Part shown: positions 1 to 33,789 of the stretch, one piece after another
Position numbering within the stretch: the stretch's first letter is position 1
Layout of the letters: each line of letters opens with the position of its first letter
Source: Maylandia zebra
Taxonomy: Eukaryota; Chordata; Actinopteri; Cichliformes; Cichlidae
DNA length: 64,000 nt
Assembly (NCBI RefSeq): GCF_041146795.1
Contig: NC_135175.1
Span: 37,301,669-37,365,668, forward strand
Direction of reading: 5' to 3'
Translations under genes and position numbers: made by a program
Notes under the pieces: model-generated
Told to the model about the DNA's origin: nothing
Databases searched by the model: none
Seen by the model: the letters and a program-made list of their open reading frames with translations, nothing else

Positions 1-252
1 AACAGGGACAGGTCAGCTGACAGCAGAGCGACTGAAAAGGGAAGTTGGCACTTGGCTTCAAACGTATTCGTTATTAAATGTTGAGCAGCTGCTTCTGCAC
101 AGACAGCATCACATGGATACAAGTGACGCTGTCATGACCTCGTTAGTCCCGTTGATGAGTCGGTGCTCGTCACCATCACGCTGTCATTGAAAGCTCATGT
201 CACGTCATCCATGCTGACCGATGCTGGTGTGTGTGTGTGTGTGTGTGCGCAG
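1..252 (+). other. kmt2c intron end with TG-rich 3' splice site
   Basis: This is the tail of the intron before the first visible kmt2c exon. It ends in a short TG run and the acceptor AG at 251-252. I see no other feature. The exon that follows (253-375) is 123 bp and would be skipped in frame. Confidence 0.75.
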
Positions 253-23044
<22,792 letters not shown>

Positions 23045-23900
23045 ACACACACACACACACACAGGCAGCTCGCTCTCTGTCGATCGCCTCCCCTGTGGGC
23101 GGAGCTTAACTTCATATCAACACAGTGATAATAATGAAAGTGATTGCTTTGATAACACAAGTAATGATAATAATATTGATGATGGGGATAACAGGTCAGG
23201 GTGGGGGTTATATATGCGCATGGGTGGGGTCAGAAGCTTGTTTCTGAGGGCGTAGCTGTGTTGGAGAGTGGGCGGGGCTTAAAGAGGCTGGTCCTCTGTG
23301 TATATTGTGTGTAAAAATGAGCACAGATGTAAATTTGAGATCAGAGAATGTGTTGTCTTTAACTTGCACTAAAACACAAAAACAAGAAAAATAGAGACTT
23401 TATTCCCTGGCCCCGCCCACCCCACTCCTGCCCCGCCCACCTCCATTTGTTAATTTCCTGTAAAATAAGAGTTTTTTTGTATTTATTACTGAATGAAGCT
23501 ATTTTCTAAACCTGCGGTGCGTTCGAGGTCCGGCGTGGCGGTGTGTAAATACGTGTACCATAGATGAGAGAATTGCACACAGAGTTTAAGAAGCCCTCCA
23601 CCATCCTCACCACCGCCGATCAGCTGCAGCGTTTCAAGTACAGTTTGTGTTGCTGACCCGGCACCGCATCCCGATTGGACGGACTGTGAAGCGAGTCGGG
23701 CAGGCGTCACCGCGGCCTTCAGGCGCCGAGTCCCGCTGCCGTGTACATAGGAGACTGCTGATGTGTACAGAGACGACACGAAGCCTTTTTTATTATTACT
23801 GGACGTAACCGTGACGATGAAGATGTTTGTTTTTGGGAAATATGGTGACTCTGATTTAGAATCATTTACAGAAAAATAAAATATTTTACATGTTGCTCTC
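23045..23900 (+). other. kmt2c: kmt2c 3' UTR and polyadenylation signal
   Basis: After the stop there is a short CA run (23045-23063), GC-rich and then AU-rich sequence, and an AATAAA at 23875-23880 followed by TG-rich sequence (TTGCTCTCGCCTCATTCTGTT region). This is the best candidate for the transcript end. Confidence 0.7.
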
Positions 23901-26900
23901 GCCTCATTCTGTTCTGTGTGCATAGCAACAGTCACATGACCACCTCAGTGTTTCAGTGTATTTGCTGTGTGAGCTGTCGTTGGGACTTAATGTGTTTCGT
24001 AACGACTGGCTCTGTTTCCTGTGATGCCTGGTTGTGTAAGCGGGCTTCATGCCCTCCTGTGATGAAAGCTGGAGTTGTGTTTGTACAGACCGAGTGGGGG
24101 TGGGTGGGTGCGTGCAGCAGTGTGGAAACATGAAAGGCGTCAGAAAAGTGAAGAACAAGACGTGACGGCGCCGCCTTTAGAGCCATGAAGTTTCAGCAGA
24201 AATCGGCACCTCTGGTTCTGTAAGATTCTCTTGTCACATCAGCGCCATGTTTCCTGTTTCCTCACTTCCTGTGGGTCAACAGCTGGTTTACTGTTGCCTG
24301 GGTGGATCCGGGGGCATTTCATGGTCTGTGAGGGTGAGCAGGAGCTCTGAGGTTGTGGGCTGAAGCTGGAGTCAGAGAAACAATTTTACAGGTTTGATGA
24401 TCAAATACAGCTCAGACATCGTCACCTGAGAGCGCTCATGTCTCCAAGACGCACACTTCCTCTTATGTAGTCATCTGACTCCTGTAAATGGACAGGGGAG
24501 GAGCACAGATCCAGCAGCTGATGACCAAGATGAGGAAATCAGGATCTTCTTCTCTCTGAGACGGAGGCGGGTTTATCCCACCAGCACGCTGCACATCGCC
24601 TGCTCCTGACCAGGTGAGCTGTTCAGAATCCGTTACCATGGTGCTTTTGGATAGTTGTATTTTGAACATGTAAATATAACTCAAAAGTAAAGGCGTTGCA
24701 TGAATCTGTATGTGTACAGCATTTATGCGTGAAGGCTACGCCTCACTGACACATTAACCTCACACCCCTCAGGATACAACAAGTCATAAAACCTGTGGGC
24801 TCCACCCACTGGTCAGGTTAATAACATGTGCTGATAAAGACTCCGCCCCTCTAAAAGCAGATAACAGCTGAATAGACCTGAAGTCTCTGCAGCCACGGAT
24901 GGAGCCATTTGAAGTCTCAAAAACTAAAGGAAGGAGCTTCAGTGCTTCCTTTATTGCCTCCTTTAGCAGAGGAGACACTGAAGTGTCCTTTACAGGAGGA
25001 CATGTTCATTAATGCTGTGTTTTCCATCCAGTGGAGTGACCTGCTGATGTGAGTGAATCAGCATCAAAGCTCTCTAAAGATGCCGAGCTTTGTCAAAGTG
25101 ACCTCTGTGTGTGTACTGCACGCTTCAGGATGTTAGAGACAAACGTCAGTCACAGGAAGTCTGAATAAAGGAGAAGTTACTCTGGATCAGCAGCAGAGAC
25201 ACACACGTCACTTCCCCTCTGAGGTTCTTCTTTATCTGACACACTGATGTGTGAACGATGTAACAGCCTGTGTCTGCAGTCCGCTTTCAGGCTGCTGGAG
25301 AGCAGATGAACGTCTCCCACGTCCAGCCTCACACTGTGAAATAGTCCAACTGTCTAAGCTTCACTTCTCAGCCCTCATCAGTTCTCCTCCACATCAGGCT
25401 GTTTTCTACCAAAGTCATGGAAAAGCCTTCTAAAATATTCCCCCACAGCTCGGGTCTTCTTATCCTGCCTTTAGGATTTAGAGCAAAGCTAAGTGGAATA
25501 AAAAGTCCCATAAAACCAACATCGAAACGTAAAGTTTGTTGATTAAAATATTTTCTCAAACTAAAATGGGAAGAAACAAACTACTGAATATGACTGACAC
25601 TCACTGAGTTTGATTTAGGTTTTTGAGTCACAACAGGGCAGATGTCCACATATGAGAGCAGAGCTGATTCAAAGCAAGCAGCTGATGCTGACAGGCTTTT
25701 GTCCTCGAGCAGGTTGTTCCAGCGTTCAGTGCTGATGGCAAAACCTTCAGATTTAAACTCAGGAACAGTCACATCAGACTCTTGAGTTGCCTTGTGTGAC
25801 ACAAATCTTATATTTTATTTGAGGGTTAGTTCAAGATGCGCTCATTAAAATCTGAAAGTTTAAATTCAGTTTTTATATATTAAATACAAATATCCATCCC
25901 TCCATTTTCCATCACTTTTCCTGTTGCTGTCCCAAGTTAGCTGTAGGACAGATGACCTCGCCTTAGACTGCAGAATACTTTGGGGTACAGAGGGGTTCAT
26001 GGTCCTCTAGGTGACTGCAAATCATTTTCAATTCAGTTCTATTTATAAAGCCTGAAATAACAAGAACAACAGTCGCCTCAATGTGCTTTTTGAGTAGAGA
26101 TAGTGTCTGTCTCCTGAATCCAAACTGGAAGCTGGTTCCACAGAAGAGGGGCCTGAAAACTGAAGGCTCTGCCTCCCATTCTACCTTTAATCCCCAAAAG
26201 TTGAATGTGTTCATCTGGACCCCATGGGTTCTCCAGGGTTAATATTGACATCATACTTGGAGAGCTGTCAGTATATTTCTGTCATATCCCCTGATGTAAA
26301 ATGTTCTGTTCTTATTTAAACAGCTAACTGAATTTAATCTAACACTAAAAATTCACGAGGAAACATTTTCCCTGGGAACAAAAACAGCATGGTAATACGT
26401 GGAGATCCTGAAAAGTGCTCCAACAATGATCACATTATATTTGAAATATTTGTTCAGTTCTCTTCCAAACCCCAGCAGCTGTGTGCTGTAGGTTTGAGTG
26501 TTTACTAAAATAGAAATAAAAGCGTTCTAACGTCTCACCTGTTTGTTTCAGGCATACATGTGTACTATGTTTATTAAGATGGATTAAGCTTGTTTTTCAG
26601 TCATGTAGTGATTGTGTTTAACTGTATGAAGTTTATTAGACATTATGAAACAGACAATACAGAAAAGCCAATTTTGTCAAAGTCACTTAAAAAAAAAAAA
26701 GATTTAACTACATCATGTGTAATTTCCATTCCAAATATTAATCACAGTTCAGAGGGGGCGGCAGTAAAAACTCCTGATGTCATGAAGTACACCGCTGCTC
26801 CAATTGTAGAATGATTGTGCTGCATTCTCGGAAAGCCTGGACTCCCATGTGAACTTATGAAGAATGGACTTGCATACTTGAGAATGGAAAAACGGCCCCG

Positions 26901-27110
26901 GTTAGATACCACATTTGGAAGATGGTACATCAGGATTCAGTGTCCCTAAACTCCCTTAAAATGCTGTTAAAGCTTGGAGCTCTTCCAGACTGGGACCTCT
27001 GCCAGATGCTCCCAGCCGACACTCGTATGTTTGAATGGGCCAGGCCTTCTCCACCATCTGGTCCATCTCACCCCTAGGTAGCAAGTGAAAACCAAGCTTC
27101 ACTTGCTGAG
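23901..27110. other. Intergenic region kmt2c to Harbinger element
   Basis: I see no host gene. One stretch (about 26020-26340) reads like a fragment of a dispersed fish retroelement, with the phrase AAACTGGAAGCTGGTTCCACA that recurs in fish LINE-derived sequence, but its ends cannot be set. The rest is unassigned AT-rich sequence. Confidence 0.5.
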
Positions 27111-27114
27111 TGTA

Positions 27115-27160
27115 AAATGGTAAATGGCCTGTATTTATATAGCGCTTTACTAGTCCCTAA
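27115..27160 (-). mobile_element. SINE 3'-tail fragment
   Basis: A short stretch reads AATGGCCTGTATTTATATAG and continues CGCTTTACTAGTCC. Its reverse complement is the common 3' tail (AAGCGCTATATAAAT type) of fish tRNA-derived SINEs, also seen at the end of the SINE near 53240. It abuts the Harbinger-like terminus. Confidence 0.55.
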
Positions 27161-27470
27161 CGCTGTGTTCACACCGAACGCGATGGACGCGAATAGAGCG
27201 TCAGGTTTACATGTAAAGTCAATGGAAAGGCGCGATGACGCGCGATTGCGGGTCCCGCGAAAATTCGGAAGCAGATTTGCGTCGCGAAAACGCCAAAACG
27301 CGTGAAACGCGCGTCAGTGTAGCGCGTCAGGCGCGTTTGACGCGCGAATAAAACCACGCGCGTGAGTTTTTGTGTTGCACTTTGTGCATACGCGCGTTTT
27401 GCGTCTACCGCTCGAGTTGGAAAAATCTGAACTCCAGCGTCAAATCGCGCCGCGACAACCAATCAGGAGC
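27161..27470. repeat. CpG-rich Harbinger-type terminal repeat region
   Basis: The sequence begins GCTGTGTTCACACCGAACGCG, a typical PIF/Harbinger terminal motif in fish. About 300 bp follow that are packed with CGCG/ACGCG and GCGTC words in both orientations. It lies just upstream of the MADF/BESS gene and probably includes its promoter. I did not find a matching right terminus downstream, so the element may be cut. Confidence 0.65.
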
Positions 27471-27538
27471 CTGGTGACGTGGCTCTGACCTAGGTCAAAG
27501 GGGCAGATCCAGCCAAAGCCCTTCATTCTTCATTCAGT

Positions 27539-29152
27539 ATGGAGGAAAAGCTGATCAGCGCCGTGGCTAACCACCCCGAGCTATATGATGCCAGCTCCTA
27601 TTTCTACCGAGACAGGAATAAAAAGGACCTAGCTTGGAGACACATAAGTGAGGAGATCGGGCAACCTGGTAAGTTCATTCCTTCTTCTTTTTAATTTTCA
27701 GACTGACCCGATGAAGCCGTGCAAAAGCTAGCAAGCGCGCCTACTGTCCCGCGATTTTCCCACTGTTGTACAAATACCTTTCCGCTAACCAGATAATGCG
27801 TTTATTCAGAGGACATCTGCAGGAGAAAGTGGAAGAGCCTCAGGGACACATATAATAAGGAGAAGAGGTCAGAGAAGGAGAAGAGGAGTGGGTCTGCAGC
27901 AGGATCGGGGAGGAGATGGAAGTTCTTCGCGGTCATGGGGTTTCTGGACCCCTTCCTCACCCCGCGGGAGACCAGCGGAAATATGGTGCGGACCGTGGAG
28001 AACTTCTCCCCCGAGGACCAGGGACAGCCCGAAGAGGCAGCAGGGGAGTGTCAGTCAGAAGGTATGTTTACAATTAATTAATGTAGGCAGTTAATTTATG
28101 CGTGTTGTCATACAGGAATATATTTTGTTTATTAATAAACAGTATAAAGTAGTCCCGCTGTTCATCCGTCACCGCTTCGCCTTTTCGCTGATTTTTTTTA
28201 TTGCACCGTACAGCTTTCAACGATGCGCATTGCATTCTGCAGCCCAAATGACAAATCTCCTCCGTGTCGTGTCTCCTGCGCTTGCCAAACTTATCATGTT
28301 TGGTTTTGATAACCATCACTTCAAATAGAAAAAAACAGCACAAAAACACTCATAACTATGACCCTCATTCGGAAATAGACACCTGCACCGGGAGCAAAAA
28401 AGGCGCACAAAAGTGGCACCGCAGACGGAGAAAAAGCGCGGCATAATACTTTTACGTTTTAAAATCGACAAAGGTTTGCACTTTGAGAATCAACTTGTGA
28501 GAACTGTGACTACTGTTCATGTGCTGCAATAAATGGGAGACCACTGTATATAATAATAAGTATATAATAATATAATATTCTCTATGACTATTGTCTTCAA
28601 CCTGTTAACATTTAATATTGTCTTGATAGAGTCAAGTTATCATGCAGCAGAGTCCTCCCCTGTTGCTTCTCCTGACTCCCCAGTCCCTGGTCCCTCCACT
28701 CCTGCTGCTGCACCCACAGGTATGAACATCAAGCACTGATAGCTTTTTACTTGCTTGGATTCCCTTGTGATCACCTTTACTAAATATCTACAACCAATCT
28801 GTTCATATCCTGTTTTTTTTTTCAATTTTGAAAATGACAATCTAGTAGCAGCCTTCTCATTTCTTTGTGGTGTTTTGTTCTGTTTTTTACAGGCCCACAG
28901 AGGAGGAGAGCTCGAAGGCGGTCGAGGGAAGGGTCCCAGGATGGTCCATCGGCGGTGGAGCTGGCTATCCTGGAGTCCCTAAAGAGGCCACGCCCGTCTG
29001 CAACAGAGTATTTCCTCCTCGGCCTTGTTCCTGCTCTGGAGAGCATGCCGCCTCAGACACGAGAATTCGTGAAATTCCAAATTCATAAATTAGTTTTTGA
29101 CAACAGCACAGCTGTGCTAAATTTGGAAACATTGGACCCTAATGATCAGTAG
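27539..29152 (+). CDS. MADF/BESS (Adf-1-like) protein, Harbinger-associated
   Basis: Four exons (27539-27668, 27810-28061, 28630-28719, 28893-29152) join in frame to 243 codons plus TAG. The N-terminal MADF (Myb/SANT-like) domain reads MEEKLISAVANHPELYD, DLAWRHISEEIGQP, then EDICRRKWKSLRDTYNKEK. After a Pro/Ser linker comes a basic patch (RRRARRRSRE), and a C-terminal BESS-like motif, EYFLLGLVPALESMPPQTRE. In PIF/Harbinger transposons a second ORF of this kind binds the element's DNA and helps the transposase enter the nucleus. All splice sites are consensus and there is no stop, so the gene looks usable. AATAAA follows near 29324. It could instead be a domesticated Adf1-like gene. Confidence 0.85.
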
Positions 29153-29439
29153 TTTTCTGATGAGGCAGCAGCTCTCCAGGGCAGAAACAATGTTCTTATT
29201 CTTCTCCTCCTTCTCCCTGAGGCTCTTCCACTCCAAGCTGGGTCCTTTTTATTCCTGTCTCTCTGTAAATAGTTAAATTTTATATATGTTGAATCTTTTT
29301 ATTACTGAATTTATATATTTTATCAAATAAACATTTATAATGACAAATGTCTCTGTTCTACTACACAGCAAATATTGGCACCCGACTTGACACAAGTAGA
29401 ATTTATTTCATATTATACTAATGACAAAATATACTGATA

Positions 29440-29794
29440 CAGTGGGATGCAAAAGTTTGGGCAACCTTGTTAATAGCCATCATTGTCCTGTACAAATCGT
29501 TATTTGTCACAATTTAAATTGTCAGTTAAATACATCATATAGGAGACACACAGTGATATTTGAGAAGTGAAATGCAGTTCACTGGATTTACAGAAAGTGT
29601 GCAATAACTTTACACTAAATAAAGCAGGTGCATATATTGGCAACACATAAAAAGAGAAATAACATAAATATGTAGTGTATATCAATGTGTGTGTCTCCTA
29701 TATGATATATGTAATTGACATTTTTTACTGTAACCGATTCATACAGGAAAATAATGACTATTAATAAGGTTGCTCAAACTTTTGCATCACACTG
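29440..29794. mobile_element. Tc1/mariner-type palindromic MITE
   Basis: The terminal inverted repeats begin CAGTGGGATGCAAAAGTTTG on the left and CAGTGTGATGCAAAAGTTTG on the reverse right, and extend about 50 bp with a few mismatches. A second inverted pair (around GGAGACACACAGTG and GTGTGTCTCCTATATGA) lies inside, so most of the 355 bp could fold into one hairpin. A TA precedes the left end; the right-hand TA is mutated. There is no coding sequence. Confidence 0.8.
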
Positions 29795-29872
29795 GTTATA
29801 GGAACATAGTGAAGACAAGTTACTTAAGAGAATAAAGAGAGGTTAGGTTATTTTGGAGTAGAGATCCATTTA

Positions 29873-30115
29873 TTAAGAAAATTTTAAAAAGGAGAAAGTT
29901 CCCTTGTAGTTGTGGAACATGGATCCTGAGTTGGGGGGTGCCTTCGTCTGGACGTGCTTCCCATCCAGAGCTCCACAACAGAGGGGGAAGTTCCAGCGCT
30001 CCTGGAATCCCTCTGCGATGGACCGCCAGTCTTCAGTTGAAGGCACAGCCGTGAAATCGTCCACTAGACAGTCCCAGATGGCCGTCGCTACCTGGGGGAT
30101 GATCTGGCTCACCAT
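29873..30115 (-). pseudogene. Harbinger transposase fragment
   Basis: The minus-strand frame gives MVSQIIPQVATAIWDCLVDD, then WNFPLCCGALDGKHVQTKAP and NSGSMFHNYKGTFSF. The GALDGKHV block holds the first catalytic Asp of the Harbi1-like DDE nuclease. The rest of the catalytic domain is missing: the frame ends after about 80 residues and no downstream motifs follow. The fragment faces the MADF/BESS gene, as in two-gene Harbinger elements. It is dead on its own. Confidence 0.85.
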
Positions 30116-30247
30116 ACCTATGACACCACAGCCATGCTATCATTCAACCACTGATAACAGCATAAATCGAATTAAATTAAATCGGGACTTGATGAGACCA
30201 TCTGAGTATCACTAGAAATATTATAAACAGTACCAGTTTGCTATCGG

Positions 30248-30410
30248 TAAACACCGAGAGCATTCACTGTTAGCATAGCACATCCATGTTAGCAGTGTAT
30301 AAACGATACACTGCTAACATGGATGTGCTATGCCATCAGTAAACGCCGACAGCATTCACTGTTAGCATAGCACATCCATGTTAGCAGTGTATAAACTATC
30401 GTTTATACAC
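30248..30410. repeat. Perfect 27-bp-arm palindrome plus direct repeat
   Basis: Arms at 30273-30299 and 30307-30333 are perfect reverse complements (27 bp, GCATAGCACATCCATG... outward) separated by 7 bp. A third, direct copy of the left arm lies at 30365-30391, with its flank (TAAACxCCGAxAGCATTCAC) also repeated at a period of 92 bp. A further small palindrome (GTGTATAAAC/GTTTATACAC) closes the unit. The origin is not recognised. Confidence 0.9.
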
Positions 30411-30435
30411 GCCGACAGCATTCACTGTTATAGGT

Positions 30436-31757
30436 GGCTGGACGGGCTGAACGGGCCCCTCGGACCCTCCAGCGGAGGCGGGAGGCTGAACGGGCCCCTC
30501 GGACCCTCCAGCGGAGGCGGGAGGCTGAACGGGCCCCTCGGACCCTCCAGCGGAGACAGGAGACGAAGGCCGGAGCGGTCCCTCGGACCCTCCAGCGGAG
30601 ACAGGAGACGAAGGCCGGAGCGGTCCTACGGACCCTCCAGCAGAATGCACCACTAAGCCAGCAGTCATGGAGTCCTCTGGCAAACACGAAGGCAACTGGC
30701 GATGCACTGAGCACTGGCTCTGCCCAGGCAACGCTGACATGGTGCAGTTCTCAGGTGGCTGCATAAACTTCAGGGGTCCAGAATCAGCCGGGGACTGAGA
30801 CCTAGCCTCTGGGGAAGCCCTGGAGCGGCAAACTGTGCCAATGGCGGCTGAACCATGAAAAGCACCTTGACGTGAAATTAGACTTTCTCCCTGCATGGAG
30901 TGAATGAGTGAAACCGGTGATACTGGAGCCAGAGCTACGGGTAGCGGGGGCACTGGAGCTACTGGGGCCTGCGCTACAGGCGGCACTGGAGACTGAACTG
31001 AGGGTGGCACTGGAGACTGAACTGAAGGAGGCACAGGAGACTGAACTGAAGGAGGCACAGGAGACTGAACTGAAGGAGGCACAGGAGACTGAACTGAAGG
31101 AGGCACAGGAGACTGAACTGAAGGAGGCACAGGAGACTGAACTGAAGGAGGCACAGGAGACTGAACTGAAGGAGGCACAGGAGACTGAGCTGAGAGGAGC
31201 ACTGGCTGCGGGGGAGCTAACCAAGCTGAGAGTGGCTGCGGGGGAGCTAACCGAGCTGAGAGTGGCTGCGGGGGAGCTAACTTAGCTGCCGGTAGCTGCA
31301 CAGGCGATAAGCAGCTCGCGTTGACATCCGCCACACAAAACGCAGCCCCTGAATGAACAGTCATGCAGTCCGAAAATGAAAAAGAGTCCTCACTCACCAC
31401 AGCCGGCGATTTAGAAGCCCGAACGTCCGGCTGTGGGGTGGCGCGCTTGCGGCGCGATCAGCGTTTCCTCCCCGCAGACGGCTCCGACGGGCCGGGCAAG
31501 ATCACATCCGGCGAGTCGGGCAGCGAGGCAGGAGTGGCTGAGAGAAGGTGCGGTGTGAGCCGGAGAAAAGCCTGCATGGTCGGAGGAAGCGACTGCAGAA
31601 GCCATGGCAGGCCAGAAAAGAGCCGTTGTAGCCGACTTTCCACGGCACGACGAAGCTCCTCTGGAGGGTTCTCCAGCCATAGCCCGAGGAGAATCTCCAC
31701 ATTGTACGCAATGTCGTCCTGGAGCTCCTCGGACGGATTCACTGCCGCTGGGTCCAT
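30436..31757 (-). pseudogene. Gag-like proline-rich open frame with one stop
   Basis: It starts MDPAAVNPSEELQDD just inside the LTR. It has a leucine-rich segment (NVEILLGLWLENPPEELRRA) and a basic cluster, then one in-frame TGA near 31458. A CGA-to-TGA change at a CpG would explain it. Beyond that the frame runs another 334 codons. Most of that is tandem repeats: eight or so copies of an octapeptide PVPPSVQS (24-bp units, about 31003-31190), three 30-bp units (31203-31290), and 39-bp units (30440-30650). I cannot assign a function to the repeated tail. Confidence 0.65.
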
Positions 31758-31773
31758 GGTGGCTGGTTCGTAC

Positions 31774-32268
31774 TGTCACGGTTTGCCGGGGCAAGCCGTG
31801 TGGAATATGAAATAGGACCCAAAATGCGGCAGCTCTGGTGCAGATGAGTGTTTATTTACAGGGGTGTGAGTACAAACAGCGGTGGCGACAAAACATGAAA
31901 CCGGAAACCTAAACTGGGTAAACTAATAAGACAAAACAGAATGAGGATGCAGGGAGGTCCGGAGAAATACATACAGGGAGAGCGAGGGTAAACAACACAG
32001 ACGAACCAGCGATTACCAAGACAGAAAATACAACTTAAATACACTCAGAGAACACAGGGAGATTACACACAGCTGGGAGACACAGCTGGGAGTGATTAAC
32101 ATGACGAGACCAGGGAGGCAAACTGAAAACACTCACATAAGACGCAGACCTTCACAATAAAACAGGAACACACGGGGGGGAACAGGGTAAACACCAATTA
32201 GAGAACAGAACCAAAATCGCGAAGAGAAAACACAAAACGCTGGGTCAAAAGGACCCAGGATCATGACA
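31774..32268 (-). repeat. Gypsy-type solo 5' LTR
   Basis: Read on the minus strand it begins TGTCATGATCCTGGGTCC and ends GGCAAACCGTGACA, with the short inverted ends TGTCA/TGACA. It is 495 bp long and directly followed by the Gag-like start. No partner LTR is present in the window. Confidence 0.8.
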
Positions 32269-32276
32269 GTTATAGG

Positions 32277-33340
32277 ATTACGTCGTTGAAGAGAAATTGT
32301 TCGAGCCATGTTTCCGAAGTAACAAAGACGCGACTGGATTGCAGCCATTCAAAGATCAAATATAACGTCCCAGAACCCTCCAGCTCACAGGTTAGTCTGC
32401 TCCAAGCATTTACACAAAGGTCAGTCTGCTGTTGTAGTTAATGCGTCATTTTTCTTAACATAATTAGTGATATAGGTTACAAGCAAGTCTGGCGCTGAAC
32501 AGAAATTGTCGCGCTATGCTCCTTTGTTTATTGTGCATAAATAGTGAATTGTCCTGACACAATATTGTGTTTCGCTTCTGTTATTATGGTACATTGACAA
32601 AAACATATACTTTTATTCACAGGATAAAACAGGTTTTTTGTATCACTAATTGCCCAGTACGATTACAGCATACAGTATTATTGTCACTGCTACATTTCTG
32701 TGATGGGTACCAGAAATTATTTCCACTACTAATTAATTACCGTTGAGCTCAAAGGTCCTATTAATAAACGGTTAAGGAATGTGTATTTATGACGACGATT
32801 TGTGAGACTGGTAAACTTATGATATGTACGATGGTCTTTCGTTCTACACGGTGCATTTCAAGGTCCTGCACCCATCCGTCGGTAAACTGTACCTGGGCTT
32901 GTTGCAGTGACCTGAAGTTACTAAACTTCATGAGTGTATGCACTCACTCCAAGAACCGTATAATTATAAATATGCATATAAATATGCTAAGATGAGATAG
33001 CTGACTTCATCTAACTAGCAAATGTTGTCCAGGCTACGTTGGTGATGCAGTTTTTTTTAATGTGTATGATATTTTTGTCATGCGATTTTAAAGCTGGTCC
33101 TACAACCGCATCCAAGAATAACATGCAGCTTATCTCAGAACTGTCGGTGAAAATTATTCTTGGAGCTAGGTTTAATTGAGCTGCATTTTAAAGAGGTGCA
33201 ATTTCACAATTTGTGTATATTTTCTAAGTTCACTATTTTGTCATGTGTTGAGAAAAACAGATTTTAAAATTACATGGTCTAATATTTACATTTAGCATAA
33301 CTGCAACATTATTTTTTCGTTGTTTTTTTTTAAAGACTCG
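32277..33340. other. Intergenic AT-rich region, unassigned
   Basis: I find no coding sequence or element with clear ends in this 1-kb stretch. Confidence 0.5.
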
Positions 33341-33343
33341 AAA

Positions 33344-33515
33344 GGACTTGAAATTCAAAGTTTCAGACTTGTGACTTGACTCGGACTTTTACACCAGTGA
33401 CTTGAGACTCGACTCTGACTTGCCTGACATTACTTGAGACTTGACTTGAGACTTGAGGATAAAGACTTGAGACTTACTTGAGACTTGCAAAACAATGACT
33501 TGGTCCCACCTCTGC
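33344..33515. mobile_element. Right end of a hAT-like repeat with ACTTGAG array
   Basis: Irregular tandem ACTTGAGACTTG words end in GACTTGGTCCCACCTCTG. The reverse complement of that end, CAGAGGTGGGACCAAGTC, is a common hAT-type terminus in fish. The left terminus was not found. Confidence 0.6.
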
Positions 33516-33647
33516 TGTTCAGTACAGAAATGAAGCCCAACAATCATGTTTTTACAGTCCTGTGGTCTCAGCCTCAGAAGCTTATCAAATCACACAAAGC
33601 TCATATAAAAACAAACAAATGGACAAAAGATTGTGAACGCGATGGAG

Positions 33648-33746
33648 GCTAGACCATCCCATTTCGCATGCCTTAGCGGGCTTTGAGTACGCGGCCCTTG
33701 TGGACCGTTAAGGCTGCAGACCCTGAATTGGGATACAGCCTGTTTT
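33648..33746 (-). mobile_element. TIR-element terminal fragment next to galnt11 promoter
   Basis: On the minus strand it begins GGCTGTATCCCAATTCAGGG and continues with GTCTGCAGCCTTAACGGTCC. It matches the left end of the element at 58230-59366. Only about 100 bp is present. It stops some 45 bp before the likely galnt11 transcription start. Confidence 0.75.
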
Positions 33747-33789
33747 ACTTTGAAAGCGTTCACAGCCTTTTCTTTGGCAGCGGTGTGTC

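Larger units (their letters stand above)
30435..32268 (-). mobile_element. LTR plus Gag-like fragment flanked by 8-bp repeats
   Basis: The minus strand reads a 495-bp LTR (31774-32268), a short leader, then a Gag-like frame with long Pro-rich tandem repeats, ending at 30435. No protease, reverse transcriptase or second LTR is present. The whole block is bounded by the octamer GTTATAGG on both sides (30427-30434 and 32269-32276), as if it had been inserted as a unit. The LTR ends TGTCA...TGACA and its layout fit a fish gypsy-like element. Confidence 0.75.

Noticed and set aside
30802..31285. Other-frame open readings through the 24-bp repeats (SVSCASFS and ETELKEAQ types)
   Set aside because: Repeat units divisible by three keep all frames open; only the frame that continues from the LTR-proximal ATG has family sense.
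33344..33515. ACTTGAG array as a CRISPR-like or regulatory repeat
   Set aside because: Units are irregular without spacers and the array ends in a known type of transposon terminus.
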